Shown here piece by piece: positions 9,351 to 17,839 of a stretch of DNA of 33,052 nucleotides. The DNA is taken from the NCBI GenBank assembly GCA_003427395.1, contig BFEA01000228.1, positions 865,564-898,615 of the forward strand, read 5' to 3'. Numbering within the stretch: position 1 is the first letter of the stretch; every line of letters starts with the position of its first letter. Below the pieces are notes generated by a model, which ran no database searches, was not told where the DNA came from, and saw only the letters and a program-made list of their open reading frames with translations. This DNA comes from Chara braunii. Taxonomy: Eukaryota; Streptophyta; Charophyceae; Charales; Characeae. A program made the translations under genes and the position numbers.

Positions 9351-10514
9351 CTTGGGCATGTTGTGGCTGCGAAGCGAGGAGCACCCAGTGAACTTCTATC
9401 GCTGCACTGTTCACGTTCGTGATCGGAACGGGATACTCATCCCATGCACGGTTCCTGTGCCTCACCCTTCGATTGGTTGTCACGTGCACTCCGCGGCAAG
9501 CATACGCAACTCCATCGCACGACAAGACGTGGAAGAAATGGGCATTTGCTTCTTGCACGCCCTCCCTCCTCCCGACGAGCCAACGACGGAAGTGCCACTG
9601 GGCCCACACATTGTAGAGTTTTTGACTCCTTCGGCGATGTCTTCGAAGCTCCCGCTGAAATGGTACCGGGTCGACCAATTTGTCGCGAGATCATCCTCGA
9701 AGACGAGGCCGTACCTCCGTGCGGATGTATTTACCGCATGAGCGAAGAGGAACTCGAAGTGCTTCGAACGCAACTCGATGATCTCATTTCCAAGGGCCGG
9801 ATACGCCCTAGCTGCTCGCCCTACGGTGCTCCTGTTCTCTTCGTCCGGAAGAAGAACAAGGAACTGCGGCTATGCATTGACTACCACAAACTTAAATGCG
9901 CAAACCGTTAAGAATGCTGGCCCGCTCCCGCGAATCCATGATCCTATCGAACGTATGAGCGGTGTCACGTACTTCTCCAAGTTGAACTCAAGTCGGGTTA
10001 CCACCAAATCGAGATCCATCCACGGGACCGGTACAAGACCGCGTTCAAAATGCGATACGGGCACTTCGAGTGGTCGTAAAGCAATTTGGCCTCACGAATG
10101 TCCCGGCCACCTTCCAAGCAGCAATGACGACGGAGTTCCGCGACATGTTGGACGGGTTTGTGCTCATCTACCTCGACGACATCTTGGTGTATAGCCGGAC
10201 TTTGGACAAGCACCTCACGCATCCACGCACCGTTTTGGACAGGTTACGTATGGCCAAGTATAAGGCCAACCAAGCCAAGTGTGAATTCGTGCAACAAGAG
10301 CTCGAGTACTTGGGCCACTTTGTGATGCCGCAAGGCATCTGTCCGCTCACGGACAAGATCCAGGCCATTCAAGATTGGTCGGAACCGACGAACACTAAGA
10401 AAGTGCGTTCTTTCATGGGATTGGCCGGGTACTACCAACGCTTCATCGGCGGATATGCACGGATCGCTGCACCTTTGTCGAATTTGCAGTCGCCTGGCGA
10501 CGTTCCAGTTACAT
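9351..10514 (+). pseudogene. Ty3/gypsy reverse transcriptase, frameshifted and truncated
   Basis: RT landmarks appear in order over several phases. SKGRIRPSCSPYGAPVLFVRK (fingers) is followed by LRLCIDYHKL, then GVTYFSKL (normally FSKLDLRSGY, degraded here), FGLTNVPATFQ, the catalytic YLDDILVYS at about 10169-10195, and the connection motif SFMGLAGYYQRFI. At least three frameshifts are needed. Homology stops at about 10514, where a different duplicated sequence begins; RNase H, integrase and the 3' LTR are absent. The order gag-protease-RT with this RT type places it in Ty3/gypsy. Confidence 0.85.
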
Positions 10515-10600
10515 GGGCTCTCTGTTCTGTCGCAAAACTGTCATTTTGAGTGGGTTGCCCAGGGGCGACGGTCCAGTTACATGGGTTCTCCGTTCTGGCC
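10496..10600. repeat. 68-bp tandem repeat at the Ty3 3' breakpoint
   Basis: GGCGACGTTCCAGTTACATG at 10496 is repeated as GGCGACGGTCCAGTTACATG at 10564, followed in each by a GTTCTG-ending block. The first copy begins exactly where the RT similarity fades, so GGCGACG may be the microhomology at the junction. Confidence 0.65.
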
Positions 10601-10647
10601 GTTGATCCTGGCAGTCTATAGGTGGAATGAGGGATCCTGGTAAGTGG

Positions 10648-10708
10648 GTCCAAGCGACGTGCACTCCCTCCGGGCCCAGCAAAAATGAGGCCTGCACGTC
10701 GCTTGGAC
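10648..10708. repeat. Perfect 16-bp inverted repeat
   Basis: GTCCAAGCGACGTGCA at 10648-10663 is the exact reverse complement of TGCACGTCGCTTGGAC at 10693-10708, with a 29-base loop. The right arm runs straight into the tandem duplication that starts at 10705. Confidence 0.8.
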
Positions 10709-10985
10709 AGTACACGATGTGTCCCATGAAACTCATTGGCGGCAGGAAGTTCTTTTGCCCGGCGGCCACGGGGTCGAGGCTGTCTGGGGTCGAGGCTGTC
10801 TCCCGTTGCGTTTCGTGCGCTGCAGGTGTCCCGTTTTTTTCTGGCGATTGGACAGTACACGAGGTGTCCAGCGAAATTCATTGGCCGCAGGAAGTTTTTT
10901 TCCCCGGCGGCCGCGGGGTCGAGGCTGTCTCCCGTTGCGTTTCGTGCGGTGCGGGTGTCCCGTTTTTTTTTTTCTTTCTGGCGAC
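10705..10985. repeat. GC-rich tandem duplication, two copies of ~145 bp
   Basis: Both copies start with GGACAGTACACGAKGTGTCC (10705 and 10850) and share GAGGCTGTCTCCCGTTGCG and TTTCGTGCGSTGCRGGTGTC. The first copy holds an extra GGGGTCGAGGCTGTC duplication. Open frames through the block reflect its GC content. Confidence 0.8.
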
Positions 10986-11011
10986 GAGGCTGCTGTTTGA
11001 ATACGAGTACA

Positions 11012-11240
11012 TGGCAGCCCCGCCTGCTGCAGGCCCAAAAACAGATCAACCACCGTTTTCTGCACCCCTAATTGCGTCCAGATACGACCATTTTTGCAGC
11101 CGTTGCATAGTCGCTCGCAGCCCTGCCTGATGCACGGCCAAAAACAGATCAATAGCGGTTTTCTGCATTTGGCCGCTGATTGCGTCCAGTTCAGCGAAGT
11201 ACATAACAGGCCCGCGCCCAAAAACAGATCAATCCCGCGC
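11012..11240. repeat. ~100-bp repeats around CCAAAAACAGATCAA
   Basis: The phrase CCAAAAACAGATCAA occurs at about 11036, 11139 and 11218. Two copies continue into GTTTTCTGCA and ATTGCGTCCAG. It is a decaying tandem array that runs directly into a (CA)n microsatellite. Confidence 0.7.
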
Positions 11241-11244
11241 GCGT

Positions 11245-11311
<67 letters not shown>
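11245..11311. repeat. (CA)n microsatellite
   Basis: About 33 uninterrupted CA units preceded by a GCGCGCG run. Alternating purine-pyrimidine sequence of this kind can adopt Z-DNA. Confidence 0.95.
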
Positions 11312-11314
<3 letters not shown>

Positions 11315-11760
11315 TTGCACCGTGTGGTTGGTGCCGCAGGGTCACATGCCAGTGCCCCCGCCTGCGGCGGCATCGCCGCGGTGCGGCTGTGACTTGTATA
11401 CATAAAGTAATGAGAGGATGTCAGGATGAGAAAAATGACGAAAATATATATGTAGAGATTGAGAGAAGAATATAGATTAGTTGTTAAAAAAAAAACGAAA
11501 GTGTGAACAAAAAGTCTGATTTTGGCCAGGAAATAAAAGGAACAGAAAACAGAAGAATGTCATATGTGTAGGGATAAAGATGTCCTCTGGAGGAGAAGGT
11601 TCCAGAAACATCACAGGGCATACTCTGGGATTGAAGCTGGTTGCAATAATGGCCAGATACATCTGGGAGAATCTCAGCCCCTATATGCCCTAACTCTCAG
11701 AGCCATCGATGACAGCCATCTATGGCCGGGAAAGAACTCTATTTACTTTCTGTTTGGTGG
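11312..11760. other. No gene seen
   Basis: An AT-rich stretch with GAAAA-type words (11400-11550), followed by unique sequence without a recognised product. Confidence 0.4.
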
Positions 11761-11765
11761 GAGGT

Positions 11766-11832
11766 AAGATTCGAATCCCCCAAACGAGCAAAAAGCCTTG
11801 ACTTACCAAACCTTTTATCCACCCAACTGATA
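11766..11832 (-). other. Possible tRNA-like A/B-box module
   Basis: Read on -, TATCAGTTGGGTGGATAAAA resembles a pol III A box and GGGGATTCGAATCTTACC resembles a B box, about 50 bases further on. No acceptor stem pairing, anticodon arm or poly(A) tail could be traced. It could be the relic of a tRNA-derived SINE or chance. Confidence 0.25.
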
Positions 11833-12024
11833 CGATTTTGCAAAGCATGCCACTTGCACAATGTAACATGGTGATTGGCCAATGGTGCGACTGACCCACA
11901 TGTGCATATGTCATTTGCATTTTCTTTTTTGGGTGTGTGTTTCCTGAGTGCATCTGGGCTAGATTCCGTTTAAAAAGCTCCTGTGTGAGTATGGCCTTCA
12001 CACGTTTTGTTTCACTTGCGACAA

Positions 12025-12037
12025 TGTGTGTGTGTGC

Positions 12038-12102
<65 letters not shown>
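12025..12102. repeat. (GT)n microsatellite at a gap edge
   Basis: About 35 GT units with one GCGC interruption, ending in GAGAGAGAG directly against the run of N. Confidence 0.9.
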
Positions 12103-12377
12103 NNNNNNNNNNNNNNNNNNNNNNNNNNNNNNNNNNNNNNNNNNNNNNNNNNNNNNNNNNNNNNNNNNNNNNNNNNNNNNNNNNNNNNNNNNNNNNNNNN
12201 NNNNNNNNNNNNNNNNNNNNNNNNNNNNNNNNNNNNNNNNNNNNNNNNNNNNNNNNNNNNNNNNNNNNNNNNNNNNNNNNNNNNNNNNNNNNNNNNNNNN
12301 NNNNNNNNNNNNNNNNNNNNNNNNNNNNNNNNNNNNNNNNNNNNNNNNNNNNNNNNNNNNNNNNNNNNNNNNNNNNN
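12103..12377. other. Assembly gap
   Basis: 275 N. The gap adjoins a long dinucleotide repeat, the likely cause of the failure to assemble. Confidence 1.
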
Positions 12378-12411
12378 AGTATGTGTGTGTCTGTATATAC
12401 ATCCTTTGAGT

Positions 12412-12509
12412 GCGATGCTACTTCAATGAGATGGTTGACACTGCGATGCTACTTCAATGAGATGGTTGACACTCAGGGTATACTCATACCAGGACTTCCA
12501 GTGGATGTG

Positions 12510-12543
<34 letters not shown>

Positions 12544-12559
12544 TTTTAATGGATGCTGA
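12412..12559. repeat. 31-bp duplication, then A27 between imperfect direct repeats
   Basis: GCGATGCTACTTCAATGAGA and its next 11 bases occur twice in tandem (about 12412-12473). Further on, AGGACTTCCAGTGGATGTGA (12491-12510) and AGGACTTTTAATGGATGCTGA (12539-12559) flank 27 A residues. This resembles a retroposon tail between diverged target-site duplications. Confidence 0.55.
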
Positions 12560-13472
12560 GAACAAAGCCACATTCCATCCAAGAAGTGGATGTCCTAGTG
12601 TCACTGAGGTGCAGGCCCCACCAGTGTTATCTTCATGCCAGGAGAGCATGAATATGGCCATGGTAACGTCTAGGTTCATGCCTTCCTAACCTGAACACAG
12701 CACCAGTGAGGCCGGGCCCTATATGCCCCCCCAGCTTGTTTTTTGGTGGAGCTGGCTCAGCTGGGTGTGTGTAATGGAACGAAGTCAATTCAGCTGCAGG
12801 CTCCCCTGGGGTACGGAGTCTGCGGACTCAGACCTCGACTATCTTGAGCGAACTTCGCCATAATTGCAGTCATGTTCATCTACAGAAGTCCTGAAGTGCC
12901 CATTTGCGAGGTGAAGTGCACATCGAATGAGGAGGGAGGGCTTTAACAGATAGGTTGCCCGCCCAGCTGCCTGCCCACCTTTTGTGCTCTTCTATCTATG
13001 GGTTTAAAAATCAAACCTGAGCGGGTATAGGCCCTGCCTCCGGCAGCCTGTCCTGATGAATCTGGAGTATAAGCCCAGTAGGCCCACCCTCCGCCCTCCG
13101 GTTCTGTCTACGCAAGAACTGGTTGGCCAGCGCGGAATGTCTTCATTTGTTGAAATGCTGGCAGCCATGCTGCTCCCGATGGTGCATGAGGAGCAGCACC
13201 CTTTAGAGATAAAGCAAGGGGGGGGAGAAGAGGGCAGCGCTGACCTCCATGGCCAGGCACTGAGAGATTTGGCACCAGAGAGGAGATCCAATGGGGGAAC
13301 TGTGTGAGTGCCAGGTAGCGCGGCGCGGGAAAAGGAGTAGAAGAAGTGGAAGAGGAGCCGAAAAAAAGAGAGAGGAAAGAGACTCACCTCGGTGTTTCTT
13401 CAGTGGCGGAACTCTAATGTGGCATTTTCGCCTGCCAGGCTATGGTGGAGCAGCATCGTGTTTATAGATATA
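12560..13472. other. No gene recognised
   Basis: Several short open frames occur but none shows a known domain or codon-level pattern. A G-rich tract lies at about 13217-13235. At 13160-13205 the words GCTGCTCC and GGAGCAGCACC recall the retroposon 3' motif, too weakly to call. Confidence 0.4.
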
Positions 13473-13495
13473 TGGGAAAGGTACTGGTGGTTTAA
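13473..13495. mobile_element. MITE family A, right end only
   Basis: TGGGAAAGGTACTGGTGGTT followed by TAA is a near-perfect right terminus of family A. The corresponding left end is missing upstream. Confidence 0.6.
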
Positions 13496-13779
13496 TACCC
13501 CCCACCCACTCCTCTCGAACTGTCCAGAGGTATGGCAACGTTCCTTCCGCTGCTGCCAAATCCTCGAGTTTTCAAACACTCCCGGACCAAATGCCTGAGA
13601 GGCTTCACCCGCTCCTTACAACCCCTACATACTGAATCCACATCCGTACCACATTGAAACATAACGAAGAAGTCGGGAATCATTGCAGGGCCAAATCGCC
13701 ACAGCCATACTGAAAGCTTCAAGGGAGGCAAACTCTGGAGTTGGACCCACGACGTCATCATCGCCGGCTCCCTTGTCAA
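13492..13779 (-). pseudogene. Possible LINE ORF2 tail with zinc-binding motif
   Basis: The - strand frame contains CRGCKERVKPLRHLVREC, a C-x2-C-x9-H-x4-C spacing like the zf-RVT segment at the C terminus of plant LINE ORF2 proteins. No reverse-transcriptase motif lies upstream. It directly precedes, on the other strand, the rpl2 fragment at 13868. Chance is possible; I rate this low. Confidence 0.3.
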
Positions 13780-13867
13780 CTCTGAAAGGCATTGCTCCTC
13801 GCGGTTTCAGTAAGCTGATTGGTATACTTGGTTTTGAAAGAGGAGTCTGGGAAAACCACTCGAACAA

Positions 13868-14053
13868 TTGACTTTTAGTTTCGAAAAGGCGTCTGTTGGA
13901 CGAAATTCCACGGGTCGTATTACCCTTCTTTTCCGTATAGGCTCCCGCACAAAACGATTGCAGCGAAGAATTGACTTTCAACGTAACATTTCGTTGACGG
14001 GTAAGGTAGAAAGAATCGAATATGATCCAAATCGTTCCTCTTTGTCAAATAAT
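13868..14053 (+). pseudogene. rpl2: Mitochondrial-type rpl2 fragment (N-terminal RNA-binding part)
   Basis: The frame reads GRNSTGRIT, then TKRLQRRIDFQRN, then VERIEYDPNRSS. These are the conserved landmarks of ribosomal protein L2, in the form known from plant mitochondria (GRNSSGRITVFHRGGG, RIDLKR, VERIEYDPNRSS). The HRGGG block is degraded to FRIGSR. The start codon and the rest of the gene are absent, and similarity ends just after EYDPNRSS. It is probably a nuclear copy of organelle DNA (NUMT). The other end of the same gene is represented at 26036-26166 on -. Confidence 0.65.
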
Positions 14054-14063
14054 CTAGCAAGAA

Positions 14064-14131
14064 CAGCAGGTTGAGCACGTGTTGCTCCCCGCGAATAGAC
14101 TGGAGCATTTGTTAAAAAAAAAAAAAAAAAA
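14064..14131 (+). mobile_element. Poly(A)-tailed retroposon 3' end (copy R2)
   Basis: CAGCAGGTTGAGCACGTGTT then GCTCCCCGCGAATAGACTGG is the shared 3' motif, followed within about 20 bp by 18 A residues (14114-14131). It abuts the rpl2 fragment, suggesting insertion into or next to that fragment. Confidence 0.6.
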
Positions 14132-14540
14132 GATTTTCATATATGAAGATCGGCATCGGAACCCTTTTTAGTCCAACTTTGGAATCATGTGTTCCATCTC
14201 ACCACTTGTTGTACGTGTCCTTGTGTCACATGCCTGCTCCTCCAGTGATTTACATCATACATCGAGAGTGTCCCGATTTGTTCTCCCCTCCCGTTTCTCC
14301 ACGATCATCTAGTTCCCACCACTTGCATAATTGGACCAAAGGTAACTTTGGACCCTACCCCACTGCACCGTTAATGGAGGAAAGAGAGACCCCCGAAGGA
14401 GGGGGTGTCATCAAAACAGGGAACGATGAGGACATCACAATTGCTGAAAGTTGGCTTTGCGCCATCAACGCTACATGAGACGGCATCTGATCTTGACCTC
14501 CCTCCACAGTTGAACCTCTCCTAGGTTGAGAGGTGTTTCC
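14132..14540. other. No gene recognised
   Basis: An open frame on + at 14143-14478 has no recognisable domain. Confidence 0.35.
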
Positions 14541-14830
14541 CCTTTGATCATCTGAAACCATCTGAAACCTCCTGAGTGTCCTCTTTTACTTGACTGGCAC
14601 ATCCGCCGCTTCCTTGCCTCCTTCAAGGTGGCATAGGATCATGAAACCACCACCAATATTTGTTACAGAAAGAGTTGCTGACTCCCCTTTGATCATCTGA
14701 AACCATCTGAAACCTCCTGAGTGTCCTCTTTTACTTGACCGGCACATCCTCCGCTTCCTTGCCTCCTTCAAGGTGGCATAGGATCATGAAAACACCACCA
14801 ATATTTGTTACAGAAAGAGTTGCTGACTCT
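14541..14830. repeat. Tandem duplication, two copies of 145 bp
   Basis: The block starting CCTTTGATCATCTGAAACCA at 14541 repeats at 14686 with only about four differences, so the duplication is recent. The short phrase CATCTGAAACC is itself doubled within each unit. Confidence 0.9.
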
Positions 14831-15046
14831 GTTGTTATAGGGATCTCAAGGTCTTCTTCGTAACATCCAACGAGAAGCCAATTCCCATACTAGGCATGTT
14901 GAACAGCTGGGATACAAACAATCTTAACATTGCCCAGCTTGGGCTCATCCTGCTTCTAGTCCGGTGCATCTACAGGAAGCGGGTGAAAGTGGTGTCAATT
15001 GCCCTGCCGAGTGCAAACATCACAGTAAGTGGCACTTCCAACTCAA
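14831..15046. other. No gene seen
   Basis: Unique sequence leading up to the hairpin MITE; no recognised feature. Confidence 0.4.
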
Positions 15047-15157
15047 CTACCGTCTTCTTCCGAACACAACGCACCCACATTTTGACTGTATCGGGCCGGA
15101 AACATATCTTGTATACGTTCATTTTCAGGGTGCGTTATGTTTGGGGGAAGACGGTAG
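15047..15157. mobile_element. 111-bp hairpin MITE, copy C
   Basis: The left arm CTACCGTCTTCTTCCGAACA plus CAACGCACCC pairs with the right arm GGGTGCGTTATGTTTGGGGG plus AAGACGGTAG. Arms match at 26 of 30 bases. The total length of 111 bp equals that of the copies at 20043 and 27371. The centre has diverged from the other two. No coding capacity. Confidence 0.85.
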
Positions 15158-15977
15158 CCAACACCTTGCACCCCCCTCTTTTTCCCTCAGATCATCCAAC
15201 TCCGCTCTCCTCGTCCAATGTTTCGATGGAACGCAGAAAGTTAGTCCATGACATGGAATGTCATGATGTCCTTTCGAAGTAAGCCATTGAGCGGTCTGAG
15301 AAGAACGCATGACGTAGGACATGACATTTGGACCATCTCCATGTGTACACCCTCACTCTTGAGATGACGTAATATTTATTAGGACCTCGATATGATAGTC
15401 CATTCTCTAAGCCAATTCGCAATCGAAAGGTCCACATCTTCATTCAAACCAAAAACACCACAATCATCATACACCTCCCTGGTCCCCATTGCTCCCATTC
15501 GATAGATTCAGAAAATCGTCCTGCATCATAAAGTTTCTCCAACGACACCCTGGTCCTTTCATTTTGTGCTTGTGCTTGTTGCAAACTTGTGGCCATTGTG
15601 CATCGATACGTAGCGAATCTTCTTCATCATAACCTAAACGAAGAGGAAGAAAACCACCTTTCTTTCACAACCTTAAAATGCACCCGCGACCTTCATGCCT
15701 TCAGGCGGCACGCCTAGACTCACTGTTACGCAGTTGTCAATAATTTGAAACCTCCATGTCAGTCCTGTGAGCCTTTCCTGCAATCCCATCCTGAAGGAGG
15801 AGGCTGGCTATTTACATATCCAGGCAGCAGAGTGGAGAAAGTACCCGGATCATCCTCATCACGAGGGCCGGCAGTTTGGAAGTGCCGATCGACACGAACT
15901 GCTAGCACTGCTCTGGAGTGCGCTTGCACCCGCAAGCAGTGGCCCTACCCTCCCATCCGAGTCTCTGTTCCACTTGG
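15158..15977. other. No gene recognised
   Basis: Open frames at about 15745-16044 (+) and 15859-16110 (-) overlap each other and have no domain that I recognise. Confidence 0.4.
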
Positions 15978-16040
15978 TTTGATCAGCAGCAAACCGAGGT
16001 ACGCAATGTCTGATCAGCTCCAAACCAAGGTGTGCAACGC
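15978..16040. repeat. ~31-bp tandem duplication
   Basis: TGATCAGCAGCAAACCGAGG recurs as TGATCAGCTCCAAACCAAGG, each followed by a TACGCAATG or TGTGCAACG block. The second copy supplies the target site of the SINE at 16041. Confidence 0.7.
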
Positions 16041-16198
16041 CTAGCTCAGTTGGTACACTCTTGAACTGTTGAAATAATCGAATCCAGATGCAATTAAATG
16101 AACAGAACAAAATAATTCTGGATTACCTGGGGCCAGTCAGTTTAATGGTGATATCTCAAGACCGCTGCCCTTTTTATTTATTTATAAAAAAAAAAAAA
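16041..16198 (+). mobile_element. tRNA-derived SINE with target-site duplication
   Basis: The 5' part CTAGCTCAGTTGGTACACTC matches a pol III A box in tRNA context, and ATAATCGAATCCAGATGC about 20 bases on matches a B box. The element ends in 13 A residues (16186-16198). It is flanked by perfect direct repeats TGCAACGC at 16033-16040 and 16199-16206. Length is about 158 bp. A-box, B-box, A-tail and target-site duplication together make this a classic SINE, mobilised in trans by a LINE. The first base of the element is uncertain by one or two. Confidence 0.85.
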
Positions 16199-16206
16199 TG
16201 CAACGC

Positions 16207-16753
16207 GATGGAGGGTGCTTTATCAGGCTTGCCGGTGAGGGAGGCTCCGTCCAAGCATACCACTACATGAGTGAGTTGCTAAGAAACTTTAGGTAAATTG
16301 TGGACTTCACTGTGGGTTAGGCCCAAGACCTAAGCTGGCAGCTGTGTGCAGGCACGATTTTGAACCTCCCCGGCCGGATGAGAATGAGGTTCGACAAAAT
16401 AGGTTAGGACATACTCAGACAGGACTCCTGTTTTTTTTTGGGGGGGGGAAGGGTCGAATCCGACATGACCTGGGTGTCCTTTTTCGGCTGTCGTAAATGA
16501 TTATTTAACTAATCGTGGACACCATACTAGTTAACAACCAGAATGAGTGAAGGAGGATAGAGGGAGAGTCAAAAGACACAAGTCAAAACCTTGATTGCAA
16601 ATCGGCTTGTGAAATACATAAAGGAAAGCAGACGGTACAAGCCGATACAGAAAGGAGGAAGTCACAGCGGTTGACCCTCTGGTGCCCTCCAGAGGAGTCA
16701 CGGCCGCCCGCCTCCGCTCCCATAGCCGAAGCCGGGTAATGGCCCTGGTGGTT
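16207..16753. other. No gene seen
   Basis: Includes a T9G9 stretch near 16430-16450 followed by GGGTCGAATCCGACATGACC, which resembles a B box but has no matching A box at the right distance. Confidence 0.4.
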
Positions 16754-16841
16754 TTGCTGGATGTTCACATGGATGGTTATAGGAGTCGTCAGACCCATTG
16801 CTGGATGTCCACATGGATGGTTATATGGGTTGTTGGACCCG
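16754..16841. repeat. 44-bp tandem duplication
   Basis: TTGCTGGATGTTCACATGGA at 16754 and TTGCTGGATGTCCACATGGA at 16798, each followed by TGGTTATA. The second copy grades into the retroposon at 16827. Confidence 0.8.
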
Positions 16842-16961
16842 GTTTTCAGGAGGTGTAGCTCCCCACCAATAAATAGACAGGAGCCATCTGTGTGGTAGGT
16901 ACTACTCAGGGATGCTCGTATCACCCACAGCAGCACAACCAGCAGATGTCAAAAAAAAAAA
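16827..16961 (+). mobile_element. Poly(A)-tailed retroposon (copy R3)
   Basis: GGGTTGTTGGACCCGGTTTT leads into AGCTCCCCACCAATAAATAG, the shared family motif. About 80 bp of further sequence ends in 11 A residues at 16951-16961. The 5' end is not defined. Confidence 0.6.
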
Positions 16962-17238
16962 CACAAGGAGAAGGAAAAGCAGCCGAACGACATAGAATGA
17001 GGCGCCCCCAGTCGTGAAGTACATCTGGCAACAACCTCTAAATGCAGGGACAAGATCTGAACACATAATCTGTGTATTCATAGTTACATGCGTAACATTC
17101 AGACGGGTGTGATCCCGGGGGGGAGCAGAATGAGGGGTTGAGAGCTTCCCTCTCTTCCAGTAAGATCTCTAATGCCCTGGATTCCCAACAGCAGCGCTGC
17201 GTCCTTGATGCCGCATACCTCATGCTTTACTTTGATCC
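16962..17238. other. No gene seen
   Basis: Unremarkable sequence between two oppositely oriented retroposon tails. Confidence 0.4.
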
Positions 17239-17392
17239 TTTTTTTTTTGAGAGAGAATGTCCGCGGGACCTACAAGGGGGTTGGTATGAGCAGCCTCCCC
17301 TAGTGAGTCCATTGCCAGCCGCTCCATCTATTGGTGGGGAGCTTCACCTGCGGGAAATCAGGTCCAGCATCCCATTGAACATGATGATAATT
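17239..17392 (-). mobile_element. Poly(A)-tailed retroposon (copy R4)
   Basis: On -, ATGGGATGCTGGACCTGATT leads to AGCTCCCCACCAATAGATGG, then about 70 bp to a poly(A) tail (T10 on + at 17239-17248). The ATGGGATGYTGG lead-in also occurs in copy R5, extending the shared part upstream. Confidence 0.65.
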
Positions 17393-17514
17393 ATGAACAA
17401 GTTATAGAACGAATCCCGATGTCGTAAGGGCATTGTAGGACGACTCGGTACCTCTTCACCCCTCTACAGGGCGCCGAATCTATAGTATCATTCCCTGGTA
17501 TCACGTACCTCCTT
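17393..17514. other. No gene seen
   Basis: Short unique stretch before the telomere-like motif. Confidence 0.4.
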
Positions 17515-17515
17515 A

Positions 17516-17535
17516 AGCCCTAAACCCTAAACCCC
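17516..17535. repeat. Interstitial plant-type telomere motif
   Basis: GCCCTAAACCCTAAACCCC holds a little over two CCCTAAA units. It lies about 300 bp beyond the C terminus of the - strand LINE, in the orientation where the LINE would read into TTTAGGG. It could also be a telobox promoter motif or chance. Confidence 0.6.
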
Positions 17536-17839
17536 TGTTGAAAATGTGGCTATGCCTTCCGCTGATCCAGACCCCGCCGCCTTGATCCCTGTTCCTTCTT
17601 CCACTTTTCAGACGAATCCTGGTCTGCTACTCCCAGATCTCTGGACCTACAGAGCCTCTCCATACAAAGAGTGTTCTACAATTGATAAGGGGGAGGGGGA
17701 GGGAAGAGCTCAGACAACTCTGTCATTGGGGGTAAAATGGGATGGATGCGTCTATCGTTGGAATGAGAGGTGGTAGTCTTGTAGCAGCCTGCCTTGGTCC
17801 TCCCCAGCTTCCCCTTTCCACATTACTTTACCCAGCCAA
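17536..17839 (-). other. Probable 3' flank or UTR of the LINE
   Basis: On - this follows the end of the LINE ORF2-like frame. It includes CT-rich and G-rich runs. An open frame on + at 17546-17776 is taken as antisense to this flank and not as a gene. Confidence 0.4.

Noticed and set aside
10432-11320. Several long frames in the GC-rich block
   Set aside because: Stop codons are rare in GC-rich tandem repeats; peptides contain no recognisable motif.
11937-12689. Open frame spanning the assembly gap
   Set aside because: Most of it is N; the rest is (GT)n and poly(A).
16360-16475. B-box-like GGTCGAATCC suggesting a second SINE
   Set aside because: No A box at suitable spacing, no poly(A) and no target-site duplication.
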